Source: JAJPKK01 sp963802745
Lineage (GTDB): Bacteria; Pseudomonadota; Alphaproteobacteria; Rhizobiales; Xanthobacteraceae
DNA length: 64,000 nucleotides
Direction: 5' to 3'
Assembly (NCBI GenBank): GCA_963802745.1
Contig: CAWDKL010000054.1
Span: 310,001 to 374,000, forward strand
In this document: positions 1 to 8,150 of the stretch, one piece after another
Numbering within the stretch: the stretch's first letter is position 1
How the letters are laid out: each line of letters starts with the position of its first letter
Notes under the pieces: model-generated
What the model was told of the DNA's origin: nothing
What the model saw: the letters and a program-made list of their open reading frames with translations, nothing else
Databases searched by the model: none
Position numbers and translations under genes: made by a program

Positions 1-287
1 TGGGCCGAGGGTTGCGCAAGCAGGGGAGGGGAGGGCGCCTACATTTCCACCGAATCCGGCACGCGCGTTTCGCGCGCGGCGCTGTGAGGATTCCTGTTGG
101 TTCCGGAAACGATTGCGTTGTGCCATACACCAAACGTCAACCCCGGCAGTTTCGCCGCCCCGCGGTTCCTGCCCGCGGCACCGCTCTCGATGCTCGCCGG
201 CGCCGGGGATGTTGCAACGGCGATTTTCAAATTAATATGGCCGCTGATGGCCGTTGGCCGACGCCGACGCAACACCCGGAGGGAATC
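1..287. other. Upstream non-coding region of the first hydrolase
   Basis: An open frame runs through this stretch into the MBL hydrolase, but its translation has low-complexity, Arg-rich composition unlike a protein. The Tat signal and ribosome binding site place the real start at 288. I see no other gene here; it probably holds the hydrolase promoter and the end of whatever lies left of the window. Confidence 0.5.
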
Positions 288-1292
288 ATGCCCATTCTGT
301 CACGCCGCACCATGATGGCGGGCGCCGCGAGTGCCGGCGCCGCCTCGACCTTGGCCCTGTGGGCGCCGCAATTCGCCCGTGCTTACGCGCCGGCCGCCGG
401 CAAGCAGGCCGCGAGCTTTTACCGCTACAAGGTCGGCGACATCGAGGTGACCGTGCTGAGCGACGGCTATGCCCGCGTGCCGGTCAACGAAGCCTTCGTG
501 CTCAACGCCAAGCCGGAAGAGGTCAATGCGGCGCTGCGCGAGGCCTTCATGGAGCCGGGCGTGTTCATCGGCCCGTACAACCCGATCGTGCTCAACACCG
601 GCTCGAAGCTCGCGCTGGTCAACATGGGCACAGGTGAGGCCAATTTCATCGCCACCAAGGGCGTTGCCGGCCAGCTCCTCAACAACATGGCCGCCGCGGG
701 AATCGACCGCAACGCCATCGATACGATTATCATCTCCCACTATCACGGCGATCATATCAACGGCCTCTTGAAGGCCGACAATTCGCTCGCCTTCCCGAAT
801 GCCGAAATTCTGGTGCCGGCGGACGAACACAAATACTGGACGGATGCCGGCGAGGAGAGCCGCTCCTCGACCCAGCGCATCGCCGACAACTTCAAGAACG
901 TTCACCGCGTGATGGGCAATGCCGAGGTCATGAAGCGCCTGCGTACGTACGAGGTCGATAAGGACGTGATCCCCGGCGTGCTTGCAGTCTCCACCCCCGG
1001 GCACACCCCCGGCCACGTTTCCCACGTCGTATCGTCGGAGCGGAACTCCGTCTACGTCCAGGCGGATGTCACCCACGCCCCGTTCCTGTTCGCTCGCCAT
1101 CCCGGCTGGCATGCCTTCTACGACCACGAGCCGATCCAGGCCGAGGCCACCCGCCGCAAGGTTTATGACATGCTGGCGGCCGAGAAGATGACGGTGCAGG
1201 GCTTCCACTATCCGTTCCCCTCGGTCGGACACGTGGAAAAGACCGCGACCGGGTATCGGGAGATTCCGGTGTTGTGGAGCCCAGTGCTGTAA
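288..1292 (+). CDS. Tat-exported MBL-fold metallo-hydrolase
   Basis: A 334-residue metallo-beta-lactamase-fold hydrolase predicted to act in the periplasm. The start at 288 is chosen because GGAGGG lies just upstream and the protein then begins with a twin-arginine signal (SRRTMMAGAASAG, residues 5-17). The metal-binding motif HYHGDH is at residues 151-156, followed by further ligand candidates in TPGHTPGH, in QADVTHAP and in the C-terminal SVGH. The overall pattern resembles exported lactonase-like MBL hydrolases, but the substrate cannot be read from the sequence. It stands alone, convergent with the dienelactone hydrolase, and the two share a hairpin terminator between them. Confidence 0.9.
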   Translation: MPILSRRTMMAGAASAGAASTLALWAPQFARAYAPAAGKQAASFYRYKVGDIEVTVLSDGYARVPVNEAFVLNAKPEEVNAALREAFMEPGVFIGPYNPIVLNTGSKLALVNMGTGEANFIATKGVAGQLLNNMAAAGIDRNAIDTIIISHYHGDHINGLLKADNSLAFPNAEILVPADEHKYWTDAGEESRSSTQRIADNFKNVHRVMGNAEVMKRLRTYEVDKDVIPGVLAVSTPGHTPGHVSHVVSSERNSVYVQADVTHAPFLFARHPGWHAFYDHEPIQAEATRRKVYDMLAAEKMTVQGFHYPFPSVGHVEKTATGYREIPVLWSPVL

Positions 1293-1307
1293 AAGCATCT
1301 AAAACCA

Positions 1308-1337
1308 CGGCATGCCCCACGCGAGCGGGGCATGCCG
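1308..1337. terminator. Perfect 11-bp hairpin between convergent genes
   Basis: CGGCATGCCCC at 1308-1318 and its exact complement at 1327-1337 enclose an 8-nt loop. It sits between two converging genes and can terminate both. There is no long T tract, so it may instead be an mRNA-stabilising stem. Confidence 0.6.
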
Positions 1338-1469
1338 GCAACCTCAGCCGATGGGTTATCCCCAATCGAAACTCGAGGGTAGCAGACCGCCTGCTGCCCC
1401 CTTCCCGAGGACAAGTTCCCTGACAATGACGCCGCATCGAAGCCGTTATTTCCCGGTTTCCGCCGGCCG

Positions 1470-2366
1470 TCACGCCGCCTTGAGATATTTGTTGAACCAC
1501 GCGAGCGTCCGATCCCAGGACTGCTTGGCCGCGGCTTCCGCGTAGCGGGGAGTGGTGTCGTTGTGGAAGCCGTGCATGGCGCCCTTGTACACGTAGCCCT
1601 CGTGCGTCACCTTGGCGGCCGTGAGCGCCTTGTCGAAGGCCGGCCACCCGGAAGTGATGCGCTCGTCGAGTTCACCATATTGGGCCAGCAGCGGCGCCTT
1701 GATCTTGGCGGCATCCTCGGCGCTCGGCTGACCGCCATAGTACGGAACCGCCGCCGCCAAGTCGCCGCCCATGCGCACGGCCAGCTGATTGACGACACTG
1801 CCGCCGAAGCAGAACCCGACCGCGCCGAGCTTGCCGTTGCTGTCTGGGCGCGCCTTCAGCCACCGCGCAGCGGCGAGAAAATCCTCGCGCATCTTGACGT
1901 TATCCACCGTGGCGAACAGCGCCACGCCCTTCTCTTCGTCGCCCGGATAGCCGCCGACAGTGGTCAACCCGTCCGGCGCCAGAGCGATATATCCCGCGAC
2001 CGCGAGCCGCCGTGCCACATCTTCGACGTAGGGATTGAGGCCACGATTTTCGTGGACCACCAGAACGACCGGCAGCTTGCCCGTTGCGTTCGCCGGTCGC
2101 GCCAGATAGCCCTTGATGGAGCCATTGCCTTGGGGGGAAGGGACCGTGACGGTCTCGGTCTTGATGCGGCTGTCGTCCTTGGCGACCTGCGCGGCGAGGG
2201 CGTAGTTGGGCTTCAGCATTTCCAACAGCCCCGAGGCCGTGACGCCGCCGACGGCAAATTTTTGCGCGCCGTCCAAGAAGCCGCGGCGGTCGATCGCGCC
2301 GTGCACATATTTGTCGAATAGATTCATCAGCTCAGCCGGGAAATCGGACGCTTTTTTGCGCTCCAT
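1470..2366 (-). CDS. Dienelactone hydrolase family protein with Tat-like leader
   Basis: A 298-residue alpha/beta hydrolase of the dienelactone hydrolase family. The nucleophile is Cys186 in GFCFGG, with Asp234 (GELDER) and His265 (AMHGFH) completing the Cys-Asp-His triad. The N-terminus carries a displaced twin-arginine-like motif, DRRGFLDGAQ (residues 26-35), then a hydrophobic stretch ending at ALAAQ, so export is likely. The ATG at 2366 is preferred over the GTG at 2381 because GGAGGAGA lies about 6 nt before the ATG. Members cleave lactones or esters; the exact substrate is unknown. Confidence 0.88.
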   Translation of the reverse strand: MERKKASDFPAELMNLFDKYVHGAIDRRGFLDGAQKFAVGGVTASGLLEMLKPNYALAAQVAKDDSRIKTETVTVPSPQGNGSIKGYLARPANATGKLPVVLVVHENRGLNPYVEDVARRLAVAGYIALAPDGLTTVGGYPGDEEKGVALFATVDNVKMREDFLAAARWLKARPDSNGKLGAVGFCFGGSVVNQLAVRMGGDLAAAVPYYGGQPSAEDAAKIKAPLLAQYGELDERITSGWPAFDKALTAAKVTHEGYVYKGAMHGFHNDTTPRYAEAAAKQSWDRTLAWFNKYLKAA

Positions 2367-2718
2367 GGCCTTCTCCTCCACGTGGTGATTTGATCGAACA
2401 GCCGCGCCATCGGCCGCCCGCTACGGTGTAACCTACCATCGATTGGCCGATTGTCACGCTTCGAAAAAAGAGGCCGCGGTCGCCACCCATACCGTGGCTC
2501 GGAGGCAACAAGTCCAAGGAAAACCTTTGCGTTGTTCCAAATCCGGGCGCCGCGTCTACGATGCGTGAACCATTATTCGCGAAACGACTTGCGACAACTG
2601 CTTTGATCACGGCACAACGCGGCCATCCGTCGTGGGCGGGAGCTGCTTGATCCCGCTAATCGCGGCGGTCGCTCCGATGGATACCGGCGGGGCATGCCCA
2701 CAATGCGGCGGAGGTGCT
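2367..2718. other. Divergent intergenic region, no gene seen
   Basis: 352 bp between divergently transcribed genes. It must hold both promoters. I see no convincing small ORF, RNA or long repeat. Confidence 0.5.
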
Positions 2719-3657
2719 ATGGACGAAGCGGTGTTGAACGAACTCGATGGGCGGCTCGGCCGGCTTCACGCCAAGCAACGCCTCGGCATCGAAACCGATC
2801 ACGAAGCGCGGATTTTCGGCCAAAGACGGAACTTCTTTCACATCGAGAACTGGTACTCAGTTAACTCCGTTATTCGCAACACGTTAAAATTGACCGGGCT
2901 ATACCACCGCGTCCAAGAAAATGCCGCGCGAATCCAAATTCGGCATCACGATATCGTATCACGCAGGCTGCCGAGCCATTTCGACGGCTTCACCGTGCTT
3001 CACATCAGCGATCTCCACGTCGATATGAATCCGAGCGCAATGCGTCGCCTGGCGGAGCTTATTCCCAGCCTCGCTTACGATCTCTGCGTGCTGACCGGCG
3101 ATTATCGTGGTGCCGCATTCGGCCCCTTCGCCGCGGCGCTCGCCGGGCTTGCGCCGATCAGGTCGGGTTTGCGCGGCATGGTATATGGAGTGCTAGGAAA
3201 CCACGATACCATCCGGATGGTTCCAGGACTGGAGGAGATGGGCATCCGGGTGCTGCTCAATGAGTCCGTTGCCATTGCGCGCGGCGACCATGCGATCTAT
3301 TTGGCCGGGATCGACGATGCGCATTTCTACCGGGTCAACAATATCGAGAAGGCCGCCGCCGAAATTCCCGACGGCGGATTCTCTATCCTGCTCTCGCACA
3401 CGCCGGAAATCTACCGGCAGGCCGCCAACGCCGGGTTCGATGCGCTGCTGAGCGGCCACACCCACGGAGGGCAGATTTGTCTGCCAGGGTCGATCCCGAT
3501 CATGCTCGATTCGGTCCTGCCGCGGCGGATGGGGGCCGGCCCCTGGAAGTACAAAAAGATGGCCGGTTACACATCGGCGGGCGCCGGTTCTTCGGGGGTG
3601 GCCCTCAGGATCAATTGTCCGCCCGAGATTACGCTACATCACCTGCACTGCACATGA
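2719..3657 (+). CDS. Metallophosphoesterase (YkuE/YaeI-like)
   Basis: A 312-residue calcineurin-type phosphoesterase. The five metal-site blocks are visible in order: HISDLHVD (Asp98/His100), LTGDYRG, GNHDT, LLSHTPE and SGHTHGGQ. This arrangement is characteristic of the YkuE/YaeI group, some of which hydrolyse UDP-2,3-diacylglucosamine-like or phosphodiester substrates. The ATG at 2719 follows GGAGG with good spacing; an open frame extends upstream to a GTG at 2632 but its translation is not family-like. No signal peptide is evident; about 90 N-terminal residues precede the catalytic domain. Confidence 0.9.
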   Translation: MDEAVLNELDGRLGRLHAKQRLGIETDHEARIFGQRRNFFHIENWYSVNSVIRNTLKLTGLYHRVQENAARIQIRHHDIVSRRLPSHFDGFTVLHISDLHVDMNPSAMRRLAELIPSLAYDLCVLTGDYRGAAFGPFAAALAGLAPIRSGLRGMVYGVLGNHDTIRMVPGLEEMGIRVLLNESVAIARGDHAIYLAGIDDAHFYRVNNIEKAAAEIPDGGFSILLSHTPEIYRQAANAGFDALLSGHTHGGQICLPGSIPIMLDSVLPRRMGAGPWKYKKMAGYTSAGAGSSGVALRINCPPEITLHHLHCT

Positions 3658-3720
3658 GGTTGGGGCGCTAGCCCGAAAGGGGAGGGGAGGCGAGCGCAAG
3701 GCCCGCATCCCCCACGATTA

Positions 3721-4389
3721 TTACTGCGCGAAACAGTAGTACAGGCCGTTGCCGCCGGTGGCGATCAGGTCGGCCTGGCTGCAGCCGCGCGACTGATGGG
3801 TCGAATTCCACGAGCGCTGGGTGTCGTTATCGGCGCCGCCGCGGCGGTCGATGTGGCCGAGCATGGCCTTGCCGAATTCGCTGCTGACCCAGTTGTTGCA
3901 GGTCAGGTTCATGTTGCCGGGGAACGCCGTACCGTCAGGCTGCGACCCGGTCAGGGCATCATGATAGTTGGGCGTATAGCCGAAACCGGCGACGCGGGTG
4001 CCGCGCTCGGTGAGCGAGTTTTCCCCGCCAAGTTTGTTGTTGGCGCTGTGCAGGTCCTCGACGCTGGTCGCGATCACCACGCCCTTGGCATTTTGCCACG
4101 GGCCCTTGCCGATCCGGTCGCGGGCATTGATGCCTTTGGCGTTCGGCGTTTCGGCGGTGCTGAGATACGCGCGCCATGCCTTGTTGCCGGCACCGACGCT
4201 CGCCGCCAGGGTCTGGCAATGGGCATCCGCACCGTTGATCCCGCCGAGATCGGCGCCCTTGCCGAGACCGACGCTGGTGACGAAGAAGGACATGTTGGGG
4301 GCTTGCGGCGGCTGCTGGGCGTGCGCGGCGGTGCCGAGCAGCAGCAAAGTGGCCGAGGCCATGAGTGCGTCACGCATGGTCTTCTGCAT
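3721..4389 (-). CDS. Secreted lectin-like protein
   Basis: A 222-residue exported protein with a cleavable signal peptide (hydrophobic ASATLLLLGTAAHA, then QQPPQAP). The mature part begins MSFFVTSVGLGKGADLGG and ends with a Cys-rich, Trp/Asn-rich region (NLTCNNWVSS, SWNSTHQSRGCSQ, GLYYCFAQ). Proteins of this pattern in rhizobia are generally named lectin, from a C-type-lectin/endostatin-like fold; carbohydrate binding is not shown by the sequence. The ATG at 4389 has GGGAGAAC upstream. Confidence 0.75.
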   Translation of the reverse strand: MQKTMRDALMASATLLLLGTAAHAQQPPQAPNMSFFVTSVGLGKGADLGGINGADAHCQTLAASVGAGNKAWRAYLSTAETPNAKGINARDRIGKGPWQNAKGVVIATSVEDLHSANNKLGGENSLTERGTRVAGFGYTPNYHDALTGSQPDGTAFPGNMNLTCNNWVSSEFGKAMLGHIDRRGGADNDTQRSWNSTHQSRGCSQADLIATGGNGLYYCFAQ

Positions 4390-4659
4390 CGAAGTTCTCC
4401 CGTCGTTTTTTTCAAATGGGAAAGGGCAGGATTGCTCCGCCCGAGACGCGCGCTGTTTAGCATAATTTGCCACGGTCGCGAGAGGTTCGCGCCATAGCCG
4501 GGGGGGAATTTCTCAAGAAGCTTCGGGACAACGCCTGTGTTGCATTGATGCGACCACCCACCATCGGACATCGCAGCGTGGTACATGAGACGGTGCCAAT
4601 GAAGAAACCCGCGGCGCTGGCGGGATGATCTACGCCGCAGATTTGGATGTAGGAGGACA

Positions 4660-5040
4660 ATGATGAAAAAATCCACGATGGCGCTTACCGGCGGTGTTGT
4701 GCTCGGGAGTATCGGGTCGATGCTTTCCGTGCCGGCCGCTGGAATGCCGGCCGCCGATCTTTCGCGCGCAGCCGACGGTATTATGGCCGCACCCGATAGC
4801 GTCGCGTATCGGGTGCGTCCGGCCAGCCGCCCGGTCTATGTCGCTCCACGCATCACGTACGGATATGGCGATCAATGGTGGTATACGCCGGGATGGACCG
4901 GCACTTGGTGGTACGGGCCAGGGGGGAACGCCGGCTGGTATCGGCCGGCATGGTCCGTATCCGGATGGTATGGGCCGCGCTGGTTTGGCGGTGGATTCGG
5001 GCCGAGGCCATGGGGTTGGGGCTATCGCAGCGTATGGTAA
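4660..5040 (+). CDS. Small secreted Gly/Trp/Tyr/Pro-rich protein
   Basis: A 126-residue protein with a signal peptide (GGVVLGSIGSMLSVPAAG) followed by a mature region made almost entirely of Gly, Trp, Tyr, Pro and Arg, with repeated WYGP/GWY units (about residues 70-126). TAGGAGGACA precedes the ATG ideally. I know no function; such aromatic-glycine-rich exported proteins in rhizobia are usually hypothetical envelope proteins. It is convergent with the binding protein at 5094. Confidence 0.8.
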   Translation: MMKKSTMALTGGVVLGSIGSMLSVPAAGMPAADLSRAADGIMAAPDSVAYRVRPASRPVYVAPRITYGYGDQWWYTPGWTGTWWYGPGGNAGWYRPAWSVSGWYGPRWFGGGFGPRPWGWGYRSVW

Positions 5041-5093
5041 GGCAGCCGACGATGGTAGGCACGCTTCAGAGGCATGCCGCGTTCCTACGTAAC

Positions 5094-6056
5094 TCACTCC
5101 GGCCTGATATTGGCAGCCCTGACGATCGGCCACCATTTTTCAATTTCGGCCTTCTGGTAGGCATAGAGCGCCTCCGGTGTCTGCTGGGCACGGGGCGGGA
5201 TATCTTGGCCGAGTTCCTCGCCCAGCCGCTTGCGCACGGCCGGATCGGCGAGTGCCTCGACGGCCGCAGCATTGAGCTTGTCGATGATGGGCTTGGGCGT
5301 CGCGCGCGGCGCCCATAGGCCAGTCCACGAGGCAATATAAAACTCCGGCAGCCCGGCTTCGTTGACAGTCGGCAGGGTTGGGGCCGCCGCAAGCCGCGTG
5401 GCGGTTGTGACTGCGTAGGGTCGCACGCTGCCGGCTCGCACCAGCGGCAGCGCGGTCGCCGCCTGGTCGAACATCAATTGAATCTGCCCGGCGATCATGT
5501 CCTGCATAGCCGGGGCCGCGCCGCGATAGGGCACGAGGGTAAAGCGGGTACCGGTGAGATTTTGAAAATAGACCCCGCTGACACGGTGGGCCATGGAGCC
5601 TAGCCCCATGGCAGCGCGGCCGGGATTCGCCTTGAGCCAGGCGATCAGTTCCTTCAGGTTCGCGGCCGGAACCCCTTTGTGGGAGACGATCACCAGTGGA
5701 TTGGTGCACAATAGCGCGATCGGCTCGAAATCCCTGAGCAGGTCGTAGGACAGCGTATAGGCGGCGCCGTTGAGCACATGGGTTGACCACTGGCCGATGC
5801 TCAACTGGTAGCCGTCGGGTGCCGCGCGCGCGGCGCGGCCGACCCCGATCGATCCGTCCGCCCCGGTCACATTCTCGATAACGATGCTCTGGCCGAGCGC
5901 CGTGCCCATGCGCTGTGCAATGATACGGGCGATGGTGTCGGTCGGCCCGCCGGCCGCGAACGGCACGTTGAAGGTGATCGGCCGGCTCGGATAGGTTTGT
6001 GCATTCGCACTTGCGATGGTCGCGGCGAGCGCAACGGACATCAACAGCTTTTGCAT
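5094..6056 (-). CDS. Bug-family (TctC-like) tripartite tricarboxylate transporter substrate-binding protein
   Basis: A 320-residue periplasmic binding protein. The signal peptide (residues 1-19, ending ANAQ) leads into YPSRPITFNVPFAAGGPTD, the Bug-family signature in which the AGGPTD loop contacts the ligand carboxylate. It has the usual full length and ends normally. No TctA or TctB membrane genes are near, so it is an orphan receptor, as is common in alpha- and betaproteobacteria. The ligand is probably a carboxylate but cannot be named. Confidence 0.93.
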   Translation of the reverse strand: MQKLLMSVALAATIASANAQTYPSRPITFNVPFAAGGPTDTIARIIAQRMGTALGQSIVIENVTGADGSIGVGRAARAAPDGYQLSIGQWSTHVLNGAAYTLSYDLLRDFEPIALLCTNPLVIVSHKGVPAANLKELIAWLKANPGRAAMGLGSMAHRVSGVYFQNLTGTRFTLVPYRGAAPAMQDMIAGQIQLMFDQAATALPLVRAGSVRPYAVTTATRLAAAPTLPTVNEAGLPEFYIASWTGLWAPRATPKPIIDKLNAAAVEALADPAVRKRLGEELGQDIPPRAQQTPEALYAYQKAEIEKWWPIVRAANIRPE

Positions 6057-6101
6057 GTCACCGGTCCTTGGCGGAACTTAATTTTCGCTTTGAATGCCGT
6101 A

Positions 6102-7019
6102 TCAGAAACGCCGCAACGGCGCGACCGAACCTATCATCCCATGAACCGATTCGTTAGCGCGGTTCTTCACCGTTCCGCCGCCTTGGCGGCGTTCCACAAT
6201 TGCATCCATTTCCTCAAGCGTCGATTGCGAAGGAGTTTTCCCTGCCTCGGCAAGGGCTTGCTCGATAAATTCAAAGCGGGCCACGAACTTGCGGTTGGTG
6301 GCGCGCAGCACCGCTTCCGGATCGGCCTTCAGATGGCGGGCGAGATTGACGACAGCAAACAGCAGATCTCCGATTTCTTGGCCTGCATCGCGGGTGTTGC
6401 CGGCCGCAAGCTCGGCGGCGATTTCGTCGGTTTCCTCGCGGATTTTCGCCAGCACGGCCAGCGGGTCGTTCCAGTCGAAGCCGACCTTGCCGGCCTGGTT
6501 CTGGAGTTTTAGCGCACGGGTAAGGGCAGGGAGGGTCACCGGGACCCCGGTAAGCGCGCCGCCCGCTTCGGTACCGGCAGCATGACCGGCATCGCCGTCA
6601 TTACCTCTGATTTCGGCGGCCCGGCGGCCCGCTCGCGCCGCCTTCTCTTGGGCTTTGATCCGCTCCCATTGGGCGTTGACGGTATCGATGTCGAGGTGTC
6701 CCGCATCGCCGAACACGTGGGGATGGCGGCGTATCAGCTTCTCGGTAATGGCCTGCACCACATCGCCGAAGTCGAACCGGCCGATTTCCTCGGCCATACG
6801 AGCATGAAACGCGACCTGGAGCAGCAAGTCGCCAAGTTCGTCGCGCAGGTCGTCGAAATCGCCGCGCGTGATGGCGTCCGTGACCTCGTAGGCCTCCTCG
6901 ATGGTATAGGGAGCGATGGTGGAGAAGTTTTGCTCCAGGTCCCACGGGCACCCGGTTCCGGGCGTACGCAGCGCTGCCATGATTTCGATCAGACGGACGA
7001 TTTCGCGGGAGGGGGTCAT
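6102..7019 (-). CDS. mazG: Nucleoside triphosphate pyrophosphohydrolase MazG
   Basis: A 305-residue all-alpha NTP pyrophosphohydrolase that hydrolyses (d)NTPs to (d)NMP and PPi. The N-terminal half has the MazG core CPWDLEQ, EEAYEV and DELGDLLLQVAFHA (EExxE...ExxD-type Mg sites), and a second MazG-like half follows (RALKLQNQAGKVGFDW, EEIAAELA, EIGDLLFAVVNLAR). A Gly/Ala-rich linker (around residues 135-170) joins the two halves. It is a single gene. Confidence 0.93.
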   Translation of the reverse strand: MTPSREIVRLIEIMAALRTPGTGCPWDLEQNFSTIAPYTIEEAYEVTDAITRGDFDDLRDELGDLLLQVAFHARMAEEIGRFDFGDVVQAITEKLIRRHPHVFGDAGHLDIDTVNAQWERIKAQEKAARAGRRAAEIRGNDGDAGHAAGTEAGGALTGVPVTLPALTRALKLQNQAGKVGFDWNDPLAVLAKIREETDEIAAELAAGNTRDAGQEIGDLLFAVVNLARHLKADPEAVLRATNRKFVARFEFIEQALAEAGKTPSQSTLEEMDAIVERRQGGGTVKNRANESVHGMIGSVAPLRRF

Positions 7020-7215
7020 GGGGGGCCAATCGCATTGCGGAGAGGAATTTCAGGGCAGATGTTCGAACGTCCGGTTACCAGCATCATCAGAGCCAGCGGC
7101 ATGCCACGTATTGGCAGGCCACGATCGATGATGATGAGCAGTATGTCTACGCCATAGCCCTATTGCAGGCATAGCAGGCCTGACGGACAGCTTGAACGGT
7201 TTGCGGGTATCCATG

Positions 7216-7239
7216 ATTTCCGGTATTGTTTCCGGAAAT
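7216..7239. promoter_or_regulatory. Inverted repeat, candidate toxin-antitoxin operator
   Basis: ATTTCCGG (7216-7223) and its exact complement CCGGAAAT (7232-7239) are separated by 8 nt and lie 16 nt before the antitoxin start. TTTCCGG also recurs in direct orientation 12 bp apart. Position and symmetry fit an autoregulatory site for the antitoxin-toxin pair. Confidence 0.6.
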
Positions 7240-7254
7240 GGGGAGGCGTCGAGA

Positions 7255-7539
7255 ATGAGCAGCCGTGCCAAATCCTCACTCGTCAGTCACCGCTCGCGGC
7301 TGGCGCGACGGGGCTTCGTTCGGGTGGAAGTCAATGTCAGCAAGGACGATGCGATTCTGGTCCGCCAAGTCGCCGCGGCTTTGTCCGACCCGGCGCGCCA
7401 AACCGCTGCGCGCGCTCTTCTCCGTCAACGCTTTGTCGAACCGCCTAAAGCGAGCCTGAAAGAGCTGCTTGCGTCCGCGCCGCTCGATGGGATCGACCTG
7501 GATCGTGGCCCTGACCTCGGACGCGAGGTTGATCTGTGA
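7255..7539 (+). CDS. Putative antitoxin partner of PIN toxin
   Basis: A 94-residue, basic N-terminus/acidic C-terminus protein immediately upstream of a PIN toxin and overlapping it by 4 nt. The core (RRGFVRVEVNVSKDDAILVR, then QVAAALSDP) suggests a ribbon-helix-helix-like DNA-binding N-terminus and a toxin-binding tail (PLDGIDLDRGPDLG). It is not a recognisable classical VapB. The ATG at 7255 follows GGGAGG; an upstream in-frame ATG at 7192 would run through the operator palindrome and is rejected. Antitoxin assignment rests mainly on context. Confidence 0.75.
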   Translation: MSSRAKSSLVSHRSRLARRGFVRVEVNVSKDDAILVRQVAAALSDPARQTAARALLRQRFVEPPKASLKELLASAPLDGIDLDRGPDLGREVDL

Positions 7540-7970
7540 GCTTCCTGATCGATACCAACATCATTTCTGAGCTCCGAAAGGGCGAGCGCTGCGACGCTCA
7601 TGTTTCGGCCTGGTATGCTTCGATCGCCGACGAGGAGCTCTTTTTGAGCACGCTCGTTCTCGGGGAGATACGCAAGGGGGTCGAGCTTGCGCGCCCACGG
7701 GATCCGGATAAGGCAGCGGCGCTCGAACGCTGGCTGCGGCAAGTCGAGGCGGGATTCGACGGTCGCGTTCTTGGAATCGACAATGCGGTCTCCGACCAAT
7801 GGGGACGCATGAGCGCTATCAGGCCGATCCCAGTCATTGACGGCCTGCTGGCGGCGACTGCTGTGACCAACGGGTTGACGCTCGTGACGCGCAATGATCG
7901 CGACATCGCCGGTCTTGGCGCCATGCTGCTCAATCCGTTTCGGATTGGCGAAAATCACCGTCGATCCTAA
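7536..7970 (+). CDS. PIN-domain ribonuclease toxin (VapC/FitB-like)
   Basis: A 144-residue PIN-domain protein. The acidic metal ligands appear in order: Asp6 in LIDTNIISEL, Glu at LVLGEIRKG, Asp at PVIDGLLAATA and Asp in TRNDRDIAGLG. This is the FitB/VapC arrangement of Mg-dependent ribonuclease toxins. Translation starts at a GTG overlapping the antitoxin stop (GTGA), indicating coupling. Complete length, so probably active. Confidence 0.92.
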   Translation: MSFLIDTNIISELRKGERCDAHVSAWYASIADEELFLSTLVLGEIRKGVELARPRDPDKAAALERWLRQVEAGFDGRVLGIDNAVSDQWGRMSAIRPIPVIDGLLAATAVTNGLTLVTRNDRDIAGLGAMLLNPFRIGENHRRS

Positions 7971-8005
7971 TGTCGGCGAAGTTCGGATTTGTTCCTGCCT
8001 TAAGG

Positions 8006-8090
8006 TCCACCCAGCCGGGGTTGGAGGCGCGTAGCGTCGCAAACCCCGGGGGCGGATTAAGTGAACGGCATTGGGGTTGGACTGGGTGGA
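8006..8090. repeat. Nested palindromic intergenic element
   Basis: An 85-bp unit bounded by TCCACCCAG (8006-8014) and its complement CTGGGTGGA (8082-8090), with an inner stem CCGGGGTT (8015-8022)/AACCCCGG (8042-8049). Similar palindromes that read as spurious ORFs are dispersed in rhizobial genomes; whether this one recurs cannot be told from one window. It lies between convergent genes. Confidence 0.6.
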
Positions 8091-8150
8091 AATCCCGCAC
8101 ATCTATAACGGTGCTCTGAAACTTGCCATATGGGGACGAGCCGCGTCGTC

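Noticed and set aside
12..287. N-terminal extension of the first MBL hydrolase
   Set aside because: The Tat signal and GGAGGG ribosome site at 288 mark the true start; the upstream translation is low-complexity.
300..1298. 332-codon frame antisense to the MBL hydrolase
   Set aside because: It mirrors a convincing metallo-hydrolase gene, and its composition is typical of high-GC shadow frames.
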